This document shows positions 35,591-47,728 of a DNA stretch of 64,000 bases, in pieces. Under the pieces are notes generated by a model, which made no database searches, was not told the DNA's origin, and saw only the letters and a list, made by a program, of their open reading frames with translations. This DNA comes from Pseudoduganella violaceinigra DSM 15887 (lineage in GTDB: Bacteria > Pseudomonadota > Gammaproteobacteria > Burkholderiales > Burkholderiaceae_D). The DNA lies in assembly GCF_000425385.1 (NCBI RefSeq), contig NZ_KE384358.1, positions 131,623-195,622 of the forward strand. Direction: 5' to 3'. The translations under genes were made by a program, and so were the position numbers. The first letter of the stretch is position 1, and each line of letters starts with the position of its first letter.

Positions 35591-35998
35591 ATGGAAGGCC
35601 TGATAGGCATCTCAATACCATTCCAGGTATTTCTCGATCTCAGTGCATATCTCGACGGCAGGCGGTCAACCGAAGAATTCGCCGAAGTGGCAGGTCGCGC
35701 GATCAGCGAATGGATCGCACTCCAGCATGCCACACCGACCCATGACGGCGGCTCGTCGTTCGGCGGCTATCAATGGAAGACGCTATTCCTTCCGTCCGGC
35801 ACGCGACTGCGGCTCACCATCAGGAAGGCCACACATCATGCCAGCGTCGAGGGCGATTGCATCGTTTATGAAGGCGCCGCCGTGACGCCTGCCCAGCTGG
35901 TCAATCAAGTGGCCGGCGGCACTCGCAACGCCTGGAAACACATCTGGCTTCAACTACCTGGCGACACGCGATGGCAACGCGCTGAATCGCTACGGTGA
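35591..35998 (+). CDS. Small protein with RAMA-like C-terminal domain (function unknown)
   Basis: 135 aa. GAAGGAG lies about 7 bases ahead of the ATG. The first 45 residues (ISIPFQVFLDLSAYLDGRRS, then EEFAEVAGRAISEWI) look like a ribbon-helix-helix-type or similar helical DNA-binding start. The C-terminal half (LFLPSGTRLRLTIRKATHHA, a YEGAAVTPAQL stretch, then NAWKHIW and DTRWQRAESLR) resembles RAMA-type domains found next to DNA modification enzymes. Base composition and the AT-rich spacer before it differ from neighbours, suggesting acquisition. Family placement is from memory of similar proteins, so tentative. Confidence 0.55.
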   Translation: MEGLIGISIPFQVFLDLSAYLDGRRSTEEFAEVAGRAISEWIALQHATPTHDGGSSFGGYQWKTLFLPSGTRLRLTIRKATHHASVEGDCIVYEGAAVTPAQLVNQVAGGTRNAWKHIWLQLPGDTRWQRAESLR

Positions 35999-36059
35999 CT
36001 TACGCAGGGCATGCGATGAGGTATGATCGGAATTTCATATCAACAAGAATTCCGCCCCC

Positions 36060-37619
36060 ATGAGCACCGCCCTGCCCATCGCCAAAAGCGACACCCTCTC
36101 CCTCGACCTGCTGTCCAACCTGGTCAACCGCCACGGCTGCATCACCGGCGCCACCGGCACCGGCAAGACTGTCACGCTGCAGCGCATGGCGCAGGCCCTG
36201 TCCGATATCGGCGTGCCGGTCTTCATGGCCGACATCAAGGGCGACCTGTCCGGCATGGCCAAGCCCGGCGTGCTGGGCGAGAAGATGGCCAAGCGCCTGG
36301 AAGCGCTGAAACTGGACACCCCGCAATGGGCCGGCTGCCCCGTCACCTTCTGGGACGTGTTCGGCGAACAAGGCCACCCGGTACGCGCCACCATTTCCGA
36401 CCTCGGCCCCACCCTGTTGGCGCGCATGCTGAACCTGAACGACACCCAGGAAGGCGTGCTGCAGCTGGTGTTCAAGATCGCCGACGACAACGGCATGCTG
36501 CTGCTCGACACCAAGGACTTGCGCGCCATGCTGCAGCACGTGGGCGACAACGCGGCCGACTACAAGACCAGCTACGGCAACGTCAGCGCCGCCAGCATCG
36601 GCGCCATCCAGCGCGGGCTGCTGGCGATCGAGGAACAGGGCGGCGAGCAGTTCTTCGGCGAACCAATGCTGAACATCGACGACCTGCTGCAGACCGACGC
36701 CGCCGGCAAGGGCGTGGTCAATATCCTGGCCGCCGACAAGCTGATGAACGCGCCGCGCATCTACGCCGTGTTCCTGCTCTGGATGCTGTCCGAGCTGTTC
36801 GAGAACCTGCCCGAGGTGGGCGACCTGGATAAGCCGAAGCTGGTCTTCTTCTTCGACGAAGCCCACCTGCTGTTTGCCGAAGCGCCGAAAGCCCTGCTGC
36901 AGAAAATCGAACAGGTGGTGCGCCTGATCCGTTCCAAAGGCGTCGGCGTCTACTTCATCACCCAGAACCCGCTCGACATCCCGGAGACCGTGCTGGGCCA
37001 GCTGGGCAACCGGGTGCAGCATGCCTTGCGCGCTTACACCCCGCGCGACCAGAAGGCCGTCAAGTCGGCCGCGGAAACCTTCCGCCCCAACCCGGCGCTT
37101 GACGTCGCGCAAGTGATTACGGAACTGGGCGTGGGCGAGGCGCTCGTGTCCTTCCTGGACGAGAAAGGCACGCCGCAGATCGTGCAGCGCGCCTTCGTGC
37201 TGCCGCCCGCTTCGCAACTGGGCCCGATCACCCCCGCCGAACGCCAGGCTGCGCGCGACAACTCGGTCGTGGCCGGGGTCTACGAACAGACGGTGGACCG
37301 CGAATCGGCCTATGAGAAGCTGACCGGGCGCGTGGGCGCCGGCAACGCCAATGCGCGCGGCGGCAACGGCGGGACGTATGATGGCCGCAGCACAACTGGC
37401 GCAGCCAGCGGACGGGCGCCAGCTCCGGCGCCAGCCCCCGTCCCCGCCGACAGCGGCGGCTCCATCTTTGGCGATGTGCTGGGGGGTATCTTTGGCGGCG
37501 GCGGCAAGCGCGACTCCGCCGTGCAGGCGATGGTCAAATCCGCCGCCCGCAGCATCGGCTCGCAAGTGGGGCGCGAAATCATCCGCGGTGTACTGGGCTC
37601 GATCCTGAAGGGCCGTTGA
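36060..37619 (+). CDS. HerA-like ATPase (YjgR/DUF853 family)
   Basis: 519 aa FtsK/HerA-superfamily ATPase. Walker A GATGTGKT at 30-37, [12 protein letters not shown], Walker [13 protein letters not shown], and ITQNPLDIP after it are diagnostic of the DUF853 (YjgR) group. A glycine/alanine/proline-rich linker precedes a C-terminal helix ([20 protein letters not shown]). Cytosolic; bacterial function unknown, no NurA nuclease is linked, so a defence role is not supported. It is a single gene with a small exported-protein gene starting right after it. Confidence 0.88.
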   Translation: MSTALPIAKSDTLSLDLLSNLVNRHGCITGATGTGKTVTLQRMAQALSDIGVPVFMADIKGDLSGMAKPGVLGEKMAKRLEALKLDTPQWAGCPVTFWDVFGEQGHPVRATISDLGPTLLARMLNLNDTQEGVLQLVFKIADDNGMLLLDTKDLRAMLQHVGDNAADYKTSYGNVSAASIGAIQRGLLAIEEQGGEQFFGEPMLNIDDLLQTDAAGKGVVNILAADKLMNAPRIYAVFLLWMLSELFENLPEVGDLDKPKLVFFFDEAHLLFAEAPKALLQKIEQVVRLIRSKGVGVYFITQNPLDIPETVLGQLGNRVQHALRAYTPRDQKAVKSAAETFRPNPALDVAQVITELGVGEALVSFLDEKGTPQIVQRAFVLPPASQLGPITPAERQAARDNSVVAGVYEQTVDRESAYEKLTGRVGAGNANARGGNGGTYDGRSTTGAASGRAPAPAPAPVPADSGGSIFGDVLGGIFGGGGKRDSAVQAMVKSAARSIGSQVGREIIRGVLGSILKGR

Positions 37620-37621
37620 CC

Positions 37622-38017
37622 GTGCGCGCGGCGATCCTGCTGCCGGCGCTGCTGTGCACATTCACGGCGCAGGCCTGCCCGGCCGACAACGCGCGTCCTA
37701 TCGCATCGCTCAGCGACTTGCCAGAGGCGGTACTCAAGCAGCTCGGCCGGTTCGAAAAGCCGCAGCCGGGCATCGCCGACATCGGCGAGAATTTCAATGG
37801 CTCCGACGTGATTTATCCCGACAGCCCACCGCAGCGCCGTCTGCTTGCCGGCACCGCGGCAAAGGACTGCATAGAATTGAAAGTGGAATTCGGCGGTTTC
37901 GCCTACCACACGGAACTGCTTGAATTCCGCGACACCTTCCGCGGTTGGATCAAGACCAAGGGCAGCTACGACGCCCCTGTCCTCATGCCTGCGCCGGCCC
38001 TGGCACCCCAGCCATGA
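37622..38017 (+). CDS. Small exported protein of unknown function
   Basis: 131 aa from GTG 37622, three bases after the upstream stop. A short signal peptide (RAAILLPALLCTFTAQA) is followed by CPADNARPIASLSDLPEAVL and a compact domain ending LEFRDTFRGWIKTKG. Homologues with SLSDLP openings are small periplasmic proteins without assigned role. Stop overlaps the ATG of the thioesterase gene (ATGA). Confidence 0.65.
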   Translation: MRAAILLPALLCTFTAQACPADNARPIASLSDLPEAVLKQLGRFEKPQPGIADIGENFNGSDVIYPDSPPQRRLLAGTAAKDCIELKVEFGGFAYHTELLEFRDTFRGWIKTKGSYDAPVLMPAPALAPQP

Positions 38018-38457
38018 TCGGTCCAAGCTGGGACAGTCCCCGTCCTTTTATCCTGCCAGTGACACCCCAGGCGGCCGATATTGATGGCCTGGACCACACC
38101 AACAACGCGGTCTACGTGCGCTGGTGCGAAGAAGCCGGCTGGGCACACTCCAACGCGCTCGGACTGACGCTGGCCGACTACAAGCGCCTCGACCGGGGCA
38201 TGGCGATCCGGCGCAGCGAGTTCGACTACATTTTCGCCACCGGGCAAGGCGAGGCGCTGCTGCTCGGCACCTGGCTGCTGCCAGGCGATAGCCCGCTATC
38301 GATGCAGCGCCGCTTCCAGCTAGTGCGCCAAAGCGACAGCACCACGGTCCTGCGCGCCCGCTGGGACCTGGTTTGCATCGAGCTTTCGAGCGGCCGTCCC
38401 AAGCGGCTGCCGCCGGAATTCAGCGGGATTTACCTGCCGGCCTTTGCAGCGCTTTAG
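38014..38457 (+). CDS. Acyl-CoA thioesterase, hot-dog fold (4HBT type)
   Basis: 147 aa from ATG 38014. The hot-dog active-site region ADIDGLDHTNNAVYVRWCEE has the Asp/His/Asn pattern of 4-hydroxybenzoyl-CoA/YbgC-type thioesterases, followed by AWAH-like helix AGWAHSNALGL. Hydrolyses an acyl-CoA thioester in the cytosol; substrate unknown. Coupled to the preceding small exported-protein gene by ATGA overlap. Confidence 0.86.
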   Translation: MIGPSWDSPRPFILPVTPQAADIDGLDHTNNAVYVRWCEEAGWAHSNALGLTLADYKRLDRGMAIRRSEFDYIFATGQGEALLLGTWLLPGDSPLSMQRRFQLVRQSDSTTVLRARWDLVCIELSSGRPKRLPPEFSGIYLPAFAAL

Positions 38458-38511
38458 CCTATTTGCAATGCACCCGGCGCGCAACCGCTGAAAGCCGCGC
38501 CACACTTTCCC

Positions 38512-38558
38512 CCCAAAAAAAACGTGCGCCGCCTGCCTTATCGGCAAGCGGCGCACGC
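38512..38558 (-). terminator. Terminator of the TonB receptor gene
   Basis: On the minus strand GTGCGCCGC and GCGGCGCAC (38548-38556 and 38524-38532) form a stem with a partly paired loop, followed by a run of eight T (plus-strand A at 38515-38522). Confidence 0.88.
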
Positions 38559-38577
38559 AGTGGTCAAGCCCTATCGA

Positions 38578-41421
38578 TTAGAACTTGTAGTTGGCGCCGA
38601 TATTGAAGAAGCGGCCAACCGCGCCTGCCTGGTGCAGCGCCGGGTTGTAGAACGTCGACGCTGCGCTGCCGTAGGTCTGGAAGTCCAGCGGCGGCTGCTT
38701 GTTGAACAGGTTCAGGATCGAGCCGTGAATGGTCCAACGGTCGGTCAGCTTGTACGACGCGTTCAGGTCAAACGAGGTGAAATGCTTCACGCGGCAGAAC
38801 TGAGCCGGCGCATTGGCAAAGGCGCCGCTACCGTTGTCGATCGCATCCTGGCAGGTCAGCGCATTGGCGTTGGAAGGATCGGTCACGCTGTAACCGCTCA
38901 CCCAGTTCACCGTGCCGGTCAGGTTCAGCGGGCCATTTTCAAATCCGAGGATCAACTGTGCGCGGTCCTTCGGATTGCCGGTATCGCCCGACACGCCGGA
39001 CGGACCGTGCGTACCAGCCAGTTCCACCGTTTCGCCGCCCTTGGTGCCTTGCTTGTAGCTGAACATGTGGGATTCGATCAGCTCGGCCGAGATCTTGCCG
39101 ACGCCTTCCACATTGAAGCGCAGGCGCATGTCAAGATCCAGGCCACGGGTGGAAGTGAACAAGGCGTTTTCATACGGATACGGCGCGAACAGCATATTGC
39201 CGACCGATGGAGTACGCGTTCCCAGCGAACCGTCAGGCAGGACGAATGGCTGTGCAACCGGATTACCGCGCACGACGTACGCCATGGCATCGTAGCCAGG
39301 ATCGCTGTAGGCGCTGATGATCTGGTTGTCGACGCGAATGTGGTAATAGTCGGCCGACAGGTTGAACATCTTGCTCGGCTCAAGGATCAGGCCCAGGGTG
39401 TACGACTTGGACTTTTCGGGCTTGAGGTTCTTGCCAGGCTGCTGCACGCCGGCCAGGCCGAGGTTGCACTGCTGCGGATAGTTGCCAGCGACGGTTTCCT
39501 TGGCGTCTCCGTCGTTGGCGCACAGGATCGGATCATCCGTTGCATTGGCGGCGAAGAAGCTGCCCGTGTTGCCGGTCTCTGCCGGGTTCGGTGCGCGGAA
39601 GCCCTTCGTGTACGTGCCGCGCAGGGTCAACTCTTTGGCAGGCACGTATTTGAAGCCGAACTTCGGCGTGGTCGAGTTGGCGACACCTTGCACGTGGTCA
39701 TAACGCAGCGAGGCATCCAGTTCGAGGTTCTTCAGCACTGGCGCCACCAACTCGGCATACGTCGCCGCGATTTTCTGGGTGCCGATGGCCCAGGCGTTGT
39801 TGCCGATCTGGGCGCCCGATGCGACGCTGTCAGGAGCCTGTGCATTCAGCTTACGGTAGGTGTATTCCGCGCCAACACCCAAGGCCAGAGCGCCGCCTTG
39901 CAGATCGGTCAGATCGCGCGAGCCGCGCAGGCTGGCGTATTCCAGCGTGCTGGTGGCCTTGGCGTGCTGGGTCGGGGCGATGAACTGGCGCAGGGTTGCC
40001 GCATTGCCGGAGGCCGCCGCACCCACCAGGTAAGGATGAACCGGATCGTTGAACGCAGCCTGGAGGTTCGCCAGGTGGAAGCTGCCATCAATCGCCTGTT
40101 TCACCGTGCTCTTGCTGTAACCCACGGACGCGGTCACGTCCCATTGGCCGAGCGTGCCGGTAACGTCGCCGACCAGGCGCACGGTGTCGGACTTCAGGCC
40201 GGTACGGCCGCCGCCCAGCTCAGGGAAGTCGTATTGCAGCAGTTGCTCGCTGCCCGTGTTATTGCCAGGGTAGGTGGATGGCACGGTCAGGAACAGGGCA
40301 CCGTCCGTTGGCGTGGAAACGGGATTCGGATAACCCGGGCCGTATTGCAGCCCGGTCAGGCCGGCGGCGCGCCTTGCGTTCGACGTGGAGAAGCGCCCGA
40401 TCTGCTCGGCCTTCGACTCGAACAAGGAGCCTTTCAGGTTCAGCTTCCAGTCTGCGCCCAGCTTCTGCACGAACGAGCCCATGACGTTGACGTTCTTGGT
40501 TTCCGGTTGCAGCTCCAGGTCCTTGTCAACATACGCGCATTGCCCGGCATTGAACATGGTCTGGTCGCAGCCCGGCAGGAAGCCCGTGATGGCCTTGGTG
40601 CTTGGGTCGAGGAAGTAGCCGGTGATCGAGGTAGGACGGCGGCTATTGCTTGCCGTCGGCACGCCACGGGTCAGGTTGCGGCCACCCAGCGCGGTCCAGT
40701 CGGCGCGGGTGAAATCTTTACCCAGGCGGTCGGTCAGCAGGATCTTGTTCTGCTTGCGGTATTCGACCGCGAGGTAGGTGTTGTGGCCATCGGCGTCCAG
40801 GTCGCCCCAGCCGTAGATGCCCGACACGTGGGCGGTTCGGCCATCACGCTTGGAGGTTTGGCCGGCTTCGGCCGAAATGCTGCCGCCGACCACGGTCTTC
40901 TTCAGAATCACGTTGACCACGCCAGCCACGGCGTCGGAGCCGTAGGTGGAGGACGCGCCGTCTTTCAGAATTTCGATGCGCTCGATGGCTTCGAACGGGA
41001 TCTGGCTGATGTCGACGAAGCTGCGCTGGCCGTCATCGGACAGCGCGTAAGGCGCCATGCGGTGGCCGTCGATCAGCACCAGGGTTGCGCCCACCGACAG
41101 GCCACGCAGCGAAATGCCGCTGGCGCCGCCAGCGAAGGCGCCGCTGAAGGACTGGGACAGGGTGCCTTGGCCGTTGGCCGTTACATTGCGCAACACCTCG
41201 GAGACCGTGGTGTAGCCGGAATTCTTCAGGTCCTGGGCAGACAACACTTGGACCGGGCTTGGCGTTTCCTTGTCGGCGCGGCGAATGGTCGAGCCCGTGA
41301 TTTCAACACGCTGGATCGGCTGTGCTTCCGATCCGGCGCTGGTTTGCGCTTGCGCCGCAGGCGCAATGGCCAACGTGGTCAAGGCCAGGTGTACTGCCAA
41401 AGGTAAGACTTTGTACTTCAT
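38578..41421 (-). CDS. TonB-dependent outer-membrane receptor
   Basis: 947 aa from ATG 41421, with GGAG 10 bases ahead. Signal peptide ending PAAQAQ, then a plug domain (EITGSTIRRADKETPSPVQV, LRGLSVGATLVLIDGHRMAP, GASSTYGSDAVAGVVNVILK) and a 22-strand barrel ending in NIGANYKF with terminal Phe for BAM recognition. This large plug-barrel type is common in Oxalobacteraceae and Xanthomonadales and usually takes up carbohydrates or peptides rather than siderophores. No partner genes are linked, so the ligand is open. Confidence 0.92.
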   Translation of the reverse strand: MKYKVLPLAVHLALTTLAIAPAAQAQTSAGSEAQPIQRVEITGSTIRRADKETPSPVQVLSAQDLKNSGYTTVSEVLRNVTANGQGTLSQSFSGAFAGGASGISLRGLSVGATLVLIDGHRMAPYALSDDGQRSFVDISQIPFEAIERIEILKDGASSTYGSDAVAGVVNVILKKTVVGGSISAEAGQTSKRDGRTAHVSGIYGWGDLDADGHNTYLAVEYRKQNKILLTDRLGKDFTRADWTALGGRNLTRGVPTASNSRRPTSITGYFLDPSTKAITGFLPGCDQTMFNAGQCAYVDKDLELQPETKNVNVMGSFVQKLGADWKLNLKGSLFESKAEQIGRFSTSNARRAAGLTGLQYGPGYPNPVSTPTDGALFLTVPSTYPGNNTGSEQLLQYDFPELGGGRTGLKSDTVRLVGDVTGTLGQWDVTASVGYSKSTVKQAIDGSFHLANLQAAFNDPVHPYLVGAAASGNAATLRQFIAPTQHAKATSTLEYASLRGSRDLTDLQGGALALGVGAEYTYRKLNAQAPDSVASGAQIGNNAWAIGTQKIAATYAELVAPVLKNLELDASLRYDHVQGVANSTTPKFGFKYVPAKELTLRGTYTKGFRAPNPAETGNTGSFFAANATDDPILCANDGDAKETVAGNYPQQCNLGLAGVQQPGKNLKPEKSKSYTLGLILEPSKMFNLSADYYHIRVDNQIISAYSDPGYDAMAYVVRGNPVAQPFVLPDGSLGTRTPSVGNMLFAPYPYENALFTSTRGLDLDMRLRFNVEGVGKISAELIESHMFSYKQGTKGGETVELAGTHGPSGVSGDTGNPKDRAQLILGFENGPLNLTGTVNWVSGYSVTDPSNANALTCQDAIDNGSGAFANAPAQFCRVKHFTSFDLNASYKLTDRWTIHGSILNLFNKQPPLDFQTYGSAASTFYNPALHQAGAVGRFFNIGANYKF

Positions 41422-41444
41422 TCCGATGTTCTCCATGAGGATGA

Positions 41445-43115
<1,671 letters not shown>

Positions 43116-43125
43116 GAAGAAGACT

Positions 43126-44016
43126 ATGGATACCACCCTGTACACCACCCCGCGCGACCTGATTCGCCACGCAGTCACCCGTTTCAACAAGGCCAAGCTG
43201 TTCTTCGGCCACGGCAGCGCCGACGCCTACGACGAAGCGGCCTACCTGACCCTGCACACCCTGGCCCTGCCGCTGGACCGCCTGGAGCCGTTCATGGACG
43301 CGCGCCTGCAGCCCGAGGAAGTGGCCGACGTGCTGGCCGTGATCGAGCGCCGCGCCAGCGAGCGCGTGCCGGCCGCCTACATCACCCGGGAAGCCTGGCT
43401 GGGCACCTACAATTTCTACGTCGACGAGCGCACCATCGTGCCGCGCTCCTATATCGCGGAACTGATTCCGAACTACTTCGCGCCGTGGGTCAACGACGCC
43501 GACAACGTGTCGGACATCCTGGAGCTGTGCACCGGTTCCGGCTGCCTGGCCATCATGATGGCGGACGCCTTCCCGGATGCGCAGGTGGATGCGGTCGATA
43601 TCTCCGGCGACGCGCTGGATGTGGCGCGCAAGAACGTCGAGACCTACAAGCTGGGCGAGCGTGTGAACCTGATCCAGTCGGACCTGTACGCGAACGTCCC
43701 GGCTGGCAAGAAGTACGACCTGATCATCACCAATCCGCCCTATGTGAATTCCTCGTCGATGGCCGCGCTGCCGCAGGAATACCTGCACGAACCGCAGATC
43801 GCCCTGGACGGCGGCGCCGACGGCATGGACCTGGTGCGCCAGATCGTGGCCGGCGCGGCCGAGCGCTTGAGCGACGACGGCCTGCTGATCGTGGAGATCG
43901 GCAACGAGAAGGAATTCGCGGAAGCGGCCTTCGGCCATCTGGGCCTGACCTGGCTGACCACCAGCCAAGGCGATGATATGGTGTTCCTGCTCACTGCCGA
44001 CCAACTGAAAATCTGA
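43126..44016 (+). CDS. prmB: Ribosomal protein L3 N5-glutamine methyltransferase PrmB
   Basis: 296 aa class I SAM-dependent methyltransferase. LELCTGSGCLAIMMA is the SAM motif, TNPPYVNSSS the catalytic NPPY that binds the glutamine side chain, and the N-terminal ERVPAAYITREAWLG segment is the PrmB-type linker. It methylates ribosomal protein L3 during large-subunit assembly. Follows dapE with a 10-base gap, the usual order in Betaproteobacteria. Confidence 0.93.
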   Translation: MDTTLYTTPRDLIRHAVTRFNKAKLFFGHGSADAYDEAAYLTLHTLALPLDRLEPFMDARLQPEEVADVLAVIERRASERVPAAYITREAWLGTYNFYVDERTIVPRSYIAELIPNYFAPWVNDADNVSDILELCTGSGCLAIMMADAFPDAQVDAVDISGDALDVARKNVETYKLGERVNLIQSDLYANVPAGKKYDLIITNPPYVNSSSMAALPQEYLHEPQIALDGGADGMDLVRQIVAGAAERLSDDGLLIVEIGNEKEFAEAAFGHLGLTWLTTSQGDDMVFLLTADQLKI

Positions 44017-44114
44017 ACCGGTAAGACGGTGTCCGACCCGCAGGGTCAGGCACCGATACGCGGCCGCCGCGGGCCCAGTGCCTGACCCTGCGGGTCAGGC
44101 ACTGGTTTACCGGT
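44017..44114. repeat. Palindromic repeat, ACCGGTAAACC / GGGTCAGGC family, between prmB and ABC-F
   Basis: About 40-nt imperfect inverted repeat: left ACCGGTAAGACGGTGTCC and right ACTGGTTTACCGGT, each with GACCCGCAGGGTCAGGCAC inside. The element starts at the prmB stop codon and ends 21 bases before the ABC-F start. Co-directional genes here, so a terminator or processing role is possible. Confidence 0.85.
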
Positions 44115-44135
44115 CTTGAAGAAAACGACCAAAAA

Positions 44136-46085
<1,950 letters not shown>

Positions 46086-46652
46086 CGCTGGCGCGCCGTG
46101 CCGCGCACCGCCATCAGGCGGTCGATATCGAGCATGATCAGGCGGCGCCCGCCCAGCTCCCCCATCCCCAGCAGGTAGTCCACCTCGCCGCCCGCCAGCG
46201 GCAGCGGGTGGACCGCCGACGCCGGCAAGCTCACCAGGTCGGTCACCCCATCCGTCACCATGCCCATCACGCAGGTCGACAGCTTCAGGATGATGACGTC
46301 GATGCGCGGATCGTGCACCGGCGGACGCGGGCCGAACGCCACGCGCATGTCGACGATGGGCATGATCACCCCGCGCGACAAAGCCACCCCCGCCACGATC
46401 TCGCCGCCCGCGGCCACCCGCTCGAGCGCGCTCAAGGGGCGCAGCTCCTGCACGCGGCGGTAGTCCAGCGCATATTCCAGGCCGCCCAGGCGGAACGTCA
46501 GGTACTGTCGCAGGTCGGCTTCCATATTGCTCCTCTGATTCCACGGATACGCTGTACCATCGTACCGTTACGCAACAGCAAGCATGTTGCGCATCCTCAA
46601 AGGAAGCCGCCTGGGCTACAATGCTTGCATAACAATTGCCGGGAATGCCTCC

Positions 46653-47687
46653 ATGTACCAATGGTTGAAGCGATTGCTCGCCAAACCTGACAACGGCCCG
46701 CAAGCGGCGGCGGCAACTGCCGCGCCGGCGCCACAACGGCCTTCCCCGCCGCCGGCCCCGGCACCGGTGCGCTCGCCCGCGCTCGAAGGCGGCCCCGATT
46801 TCGAACAGAAAGACCTGGTCAATTCCGCCTTCCAGCGCTGGCTGTTTGCCCTGCCCGAGCGCGAATTCCTGGACGCCACCGCGCCCGAAGGCCGCGTGCT
46901 GCACGAGCTGATCCTGGCCGCCCAGTCGGGCCACAACGCGGCCGACATGCTGCGCCGCATGCCCGGCGTCATCCCGCAGCTGCTGCAAAGCCTGCGCAGC
47001 GAGAATTTCGCCGGCGCCGACATCGCGCGCAAGATTTCCAACGACCTGGTGCTGGTGGGCTCGGTGCTGCGCCTGGCCAATGCGGCGATCCAGAACAGCG
47101 GCGAGCCGACCACCATCCACAGCGTCGAACACGCCGTCATCGTGGTCGGGCAGGAAGGCTTGCGCCACCTGGTCACCTCGGTCGCCTTCCGTCCGATCAT
47201 CGACCTGAACTCGGGCCACTACACCAAGCTGCTGGCGCCGCGCATCTGGACGCAGTCGGAGAAAAGCGCCGTCGCCTGCCGCATGCTGGCGCCGGAATTC
47301 GGGGTCGACCCGTTTGAAGCCTTCCTGGCGGGACTGGTGTTCAATTCGGGCCTGCTGACGGCGCTACGGGTGATGGACAGCGTCAACGCCGGCCCCGGCG
47401 ACCTGGGCTCGGCCACCTTCCGCGCCCGCCTAGCCAGCGAGGCCATTGGCATTTCCGCCGGCATCTCGGAAGCCTGGAGCTTCCCGCCCGCCGTCACCGT
47501 GGCCATCCGCGAGCAGGCCAGCACGCGCAAGGGCGGCATCGCGTCGCCGATGGGGCGCGTGCTGGCCGTGGGCGACTATCTCGCGAAAGTGCGCATGCTG
47601 CAGTCCAATAATGCGCTGAACGACACGGAACACAACCTGTTCCACGACCTGCCCATCGGCGCCATGCCCTGTTACGCTGCAATTTGA
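46653..47687 (+). CDS. HDOD-domain signalling protein
   Basis: 344 aa from ATG 46653. A proline/alanine-rich N-terminus (about 20-45) precedes a single HDOD domain (about 105-330) with SNDLVLVGSVLRLANAAIQN and HSVEHAVIVVGQEGL typical of the family. HDOD proteins lack HD metal residues and act as scaffolds in c-di-GMP, motility and stress signalling. Neighbours cheW-like and FapA-like genes agree with a role in surface signalling. Its stop codon is the first base-pair region of the following hairpin. Confidence 0.82.
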   Translation: MYQWLKRLLAKPDNGPQAAAATAAPAPQRPSPPPAPAPVRSPALEGGPDFEQKDLVNSAFQRWLFALPEREFLDATAPEGRVLHELILAAQSGHNAADMLRRMPGVIPQLLQSLRSENFAGADIARKISNDLVLVGSVLRLANAAIQNSGEPTTIHSVEHAVIVVGQEGLRHLVTSVAFRPIIDLNSGHYTKLLAPRIWTQSEKSAVACRMLAPEFGVDPFEAFLAGLVFNSGLLTALRVMDSVNAGPGDLGSATFRARLASEAIGISAGISEAWSFPPAVTVAIREQASTRKGGIASPMGRVLAVGDYLAKVRMLQSNNALNDTEHNLFHDLPIGAMPCYAAI

Positions 47688-47728
47688 AAGCGGGGAATGT
47701 CCGATTGCCAGAGCTGACCCCGGCTTTC
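47686..47728. repeat. Inverted repeat at convergent junction, shares motif with 10228-10258
   Basis: GAAAGCGGGG (47686-47695) pairs with CCCCGGCTTTC (47718-47728, one bulge). It contains GCCAGAGCTGACCCCGGCTT as at 10232-10252 and overlaps the stop codons of both convergent genes. Confidence 0.7.

Noticed and set aside
36060-37619. HerA-like ATPase as part of a defence system (HerA-NurA/SIR2 type)
   Set aside because: It is of the YjgR/DUF853 group, and no nuclease, SIR2 or other defence gene is adjacent.
38524-41406. 960-codon open frame on the plus strand opposite the TonB receptor
   Set aside because: Antisense shadow; the minus strand has plug and barrel motifs, signal peptide and terminator.
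46347-46376. Further TGTCGA hexamers inside genes (for example within the CheW-like gene and at 8519, 11796, 13830, 48307 and 52428)
   Set aside because: None of these has CGTC at 17 bases, and all lie inside coding sequence.
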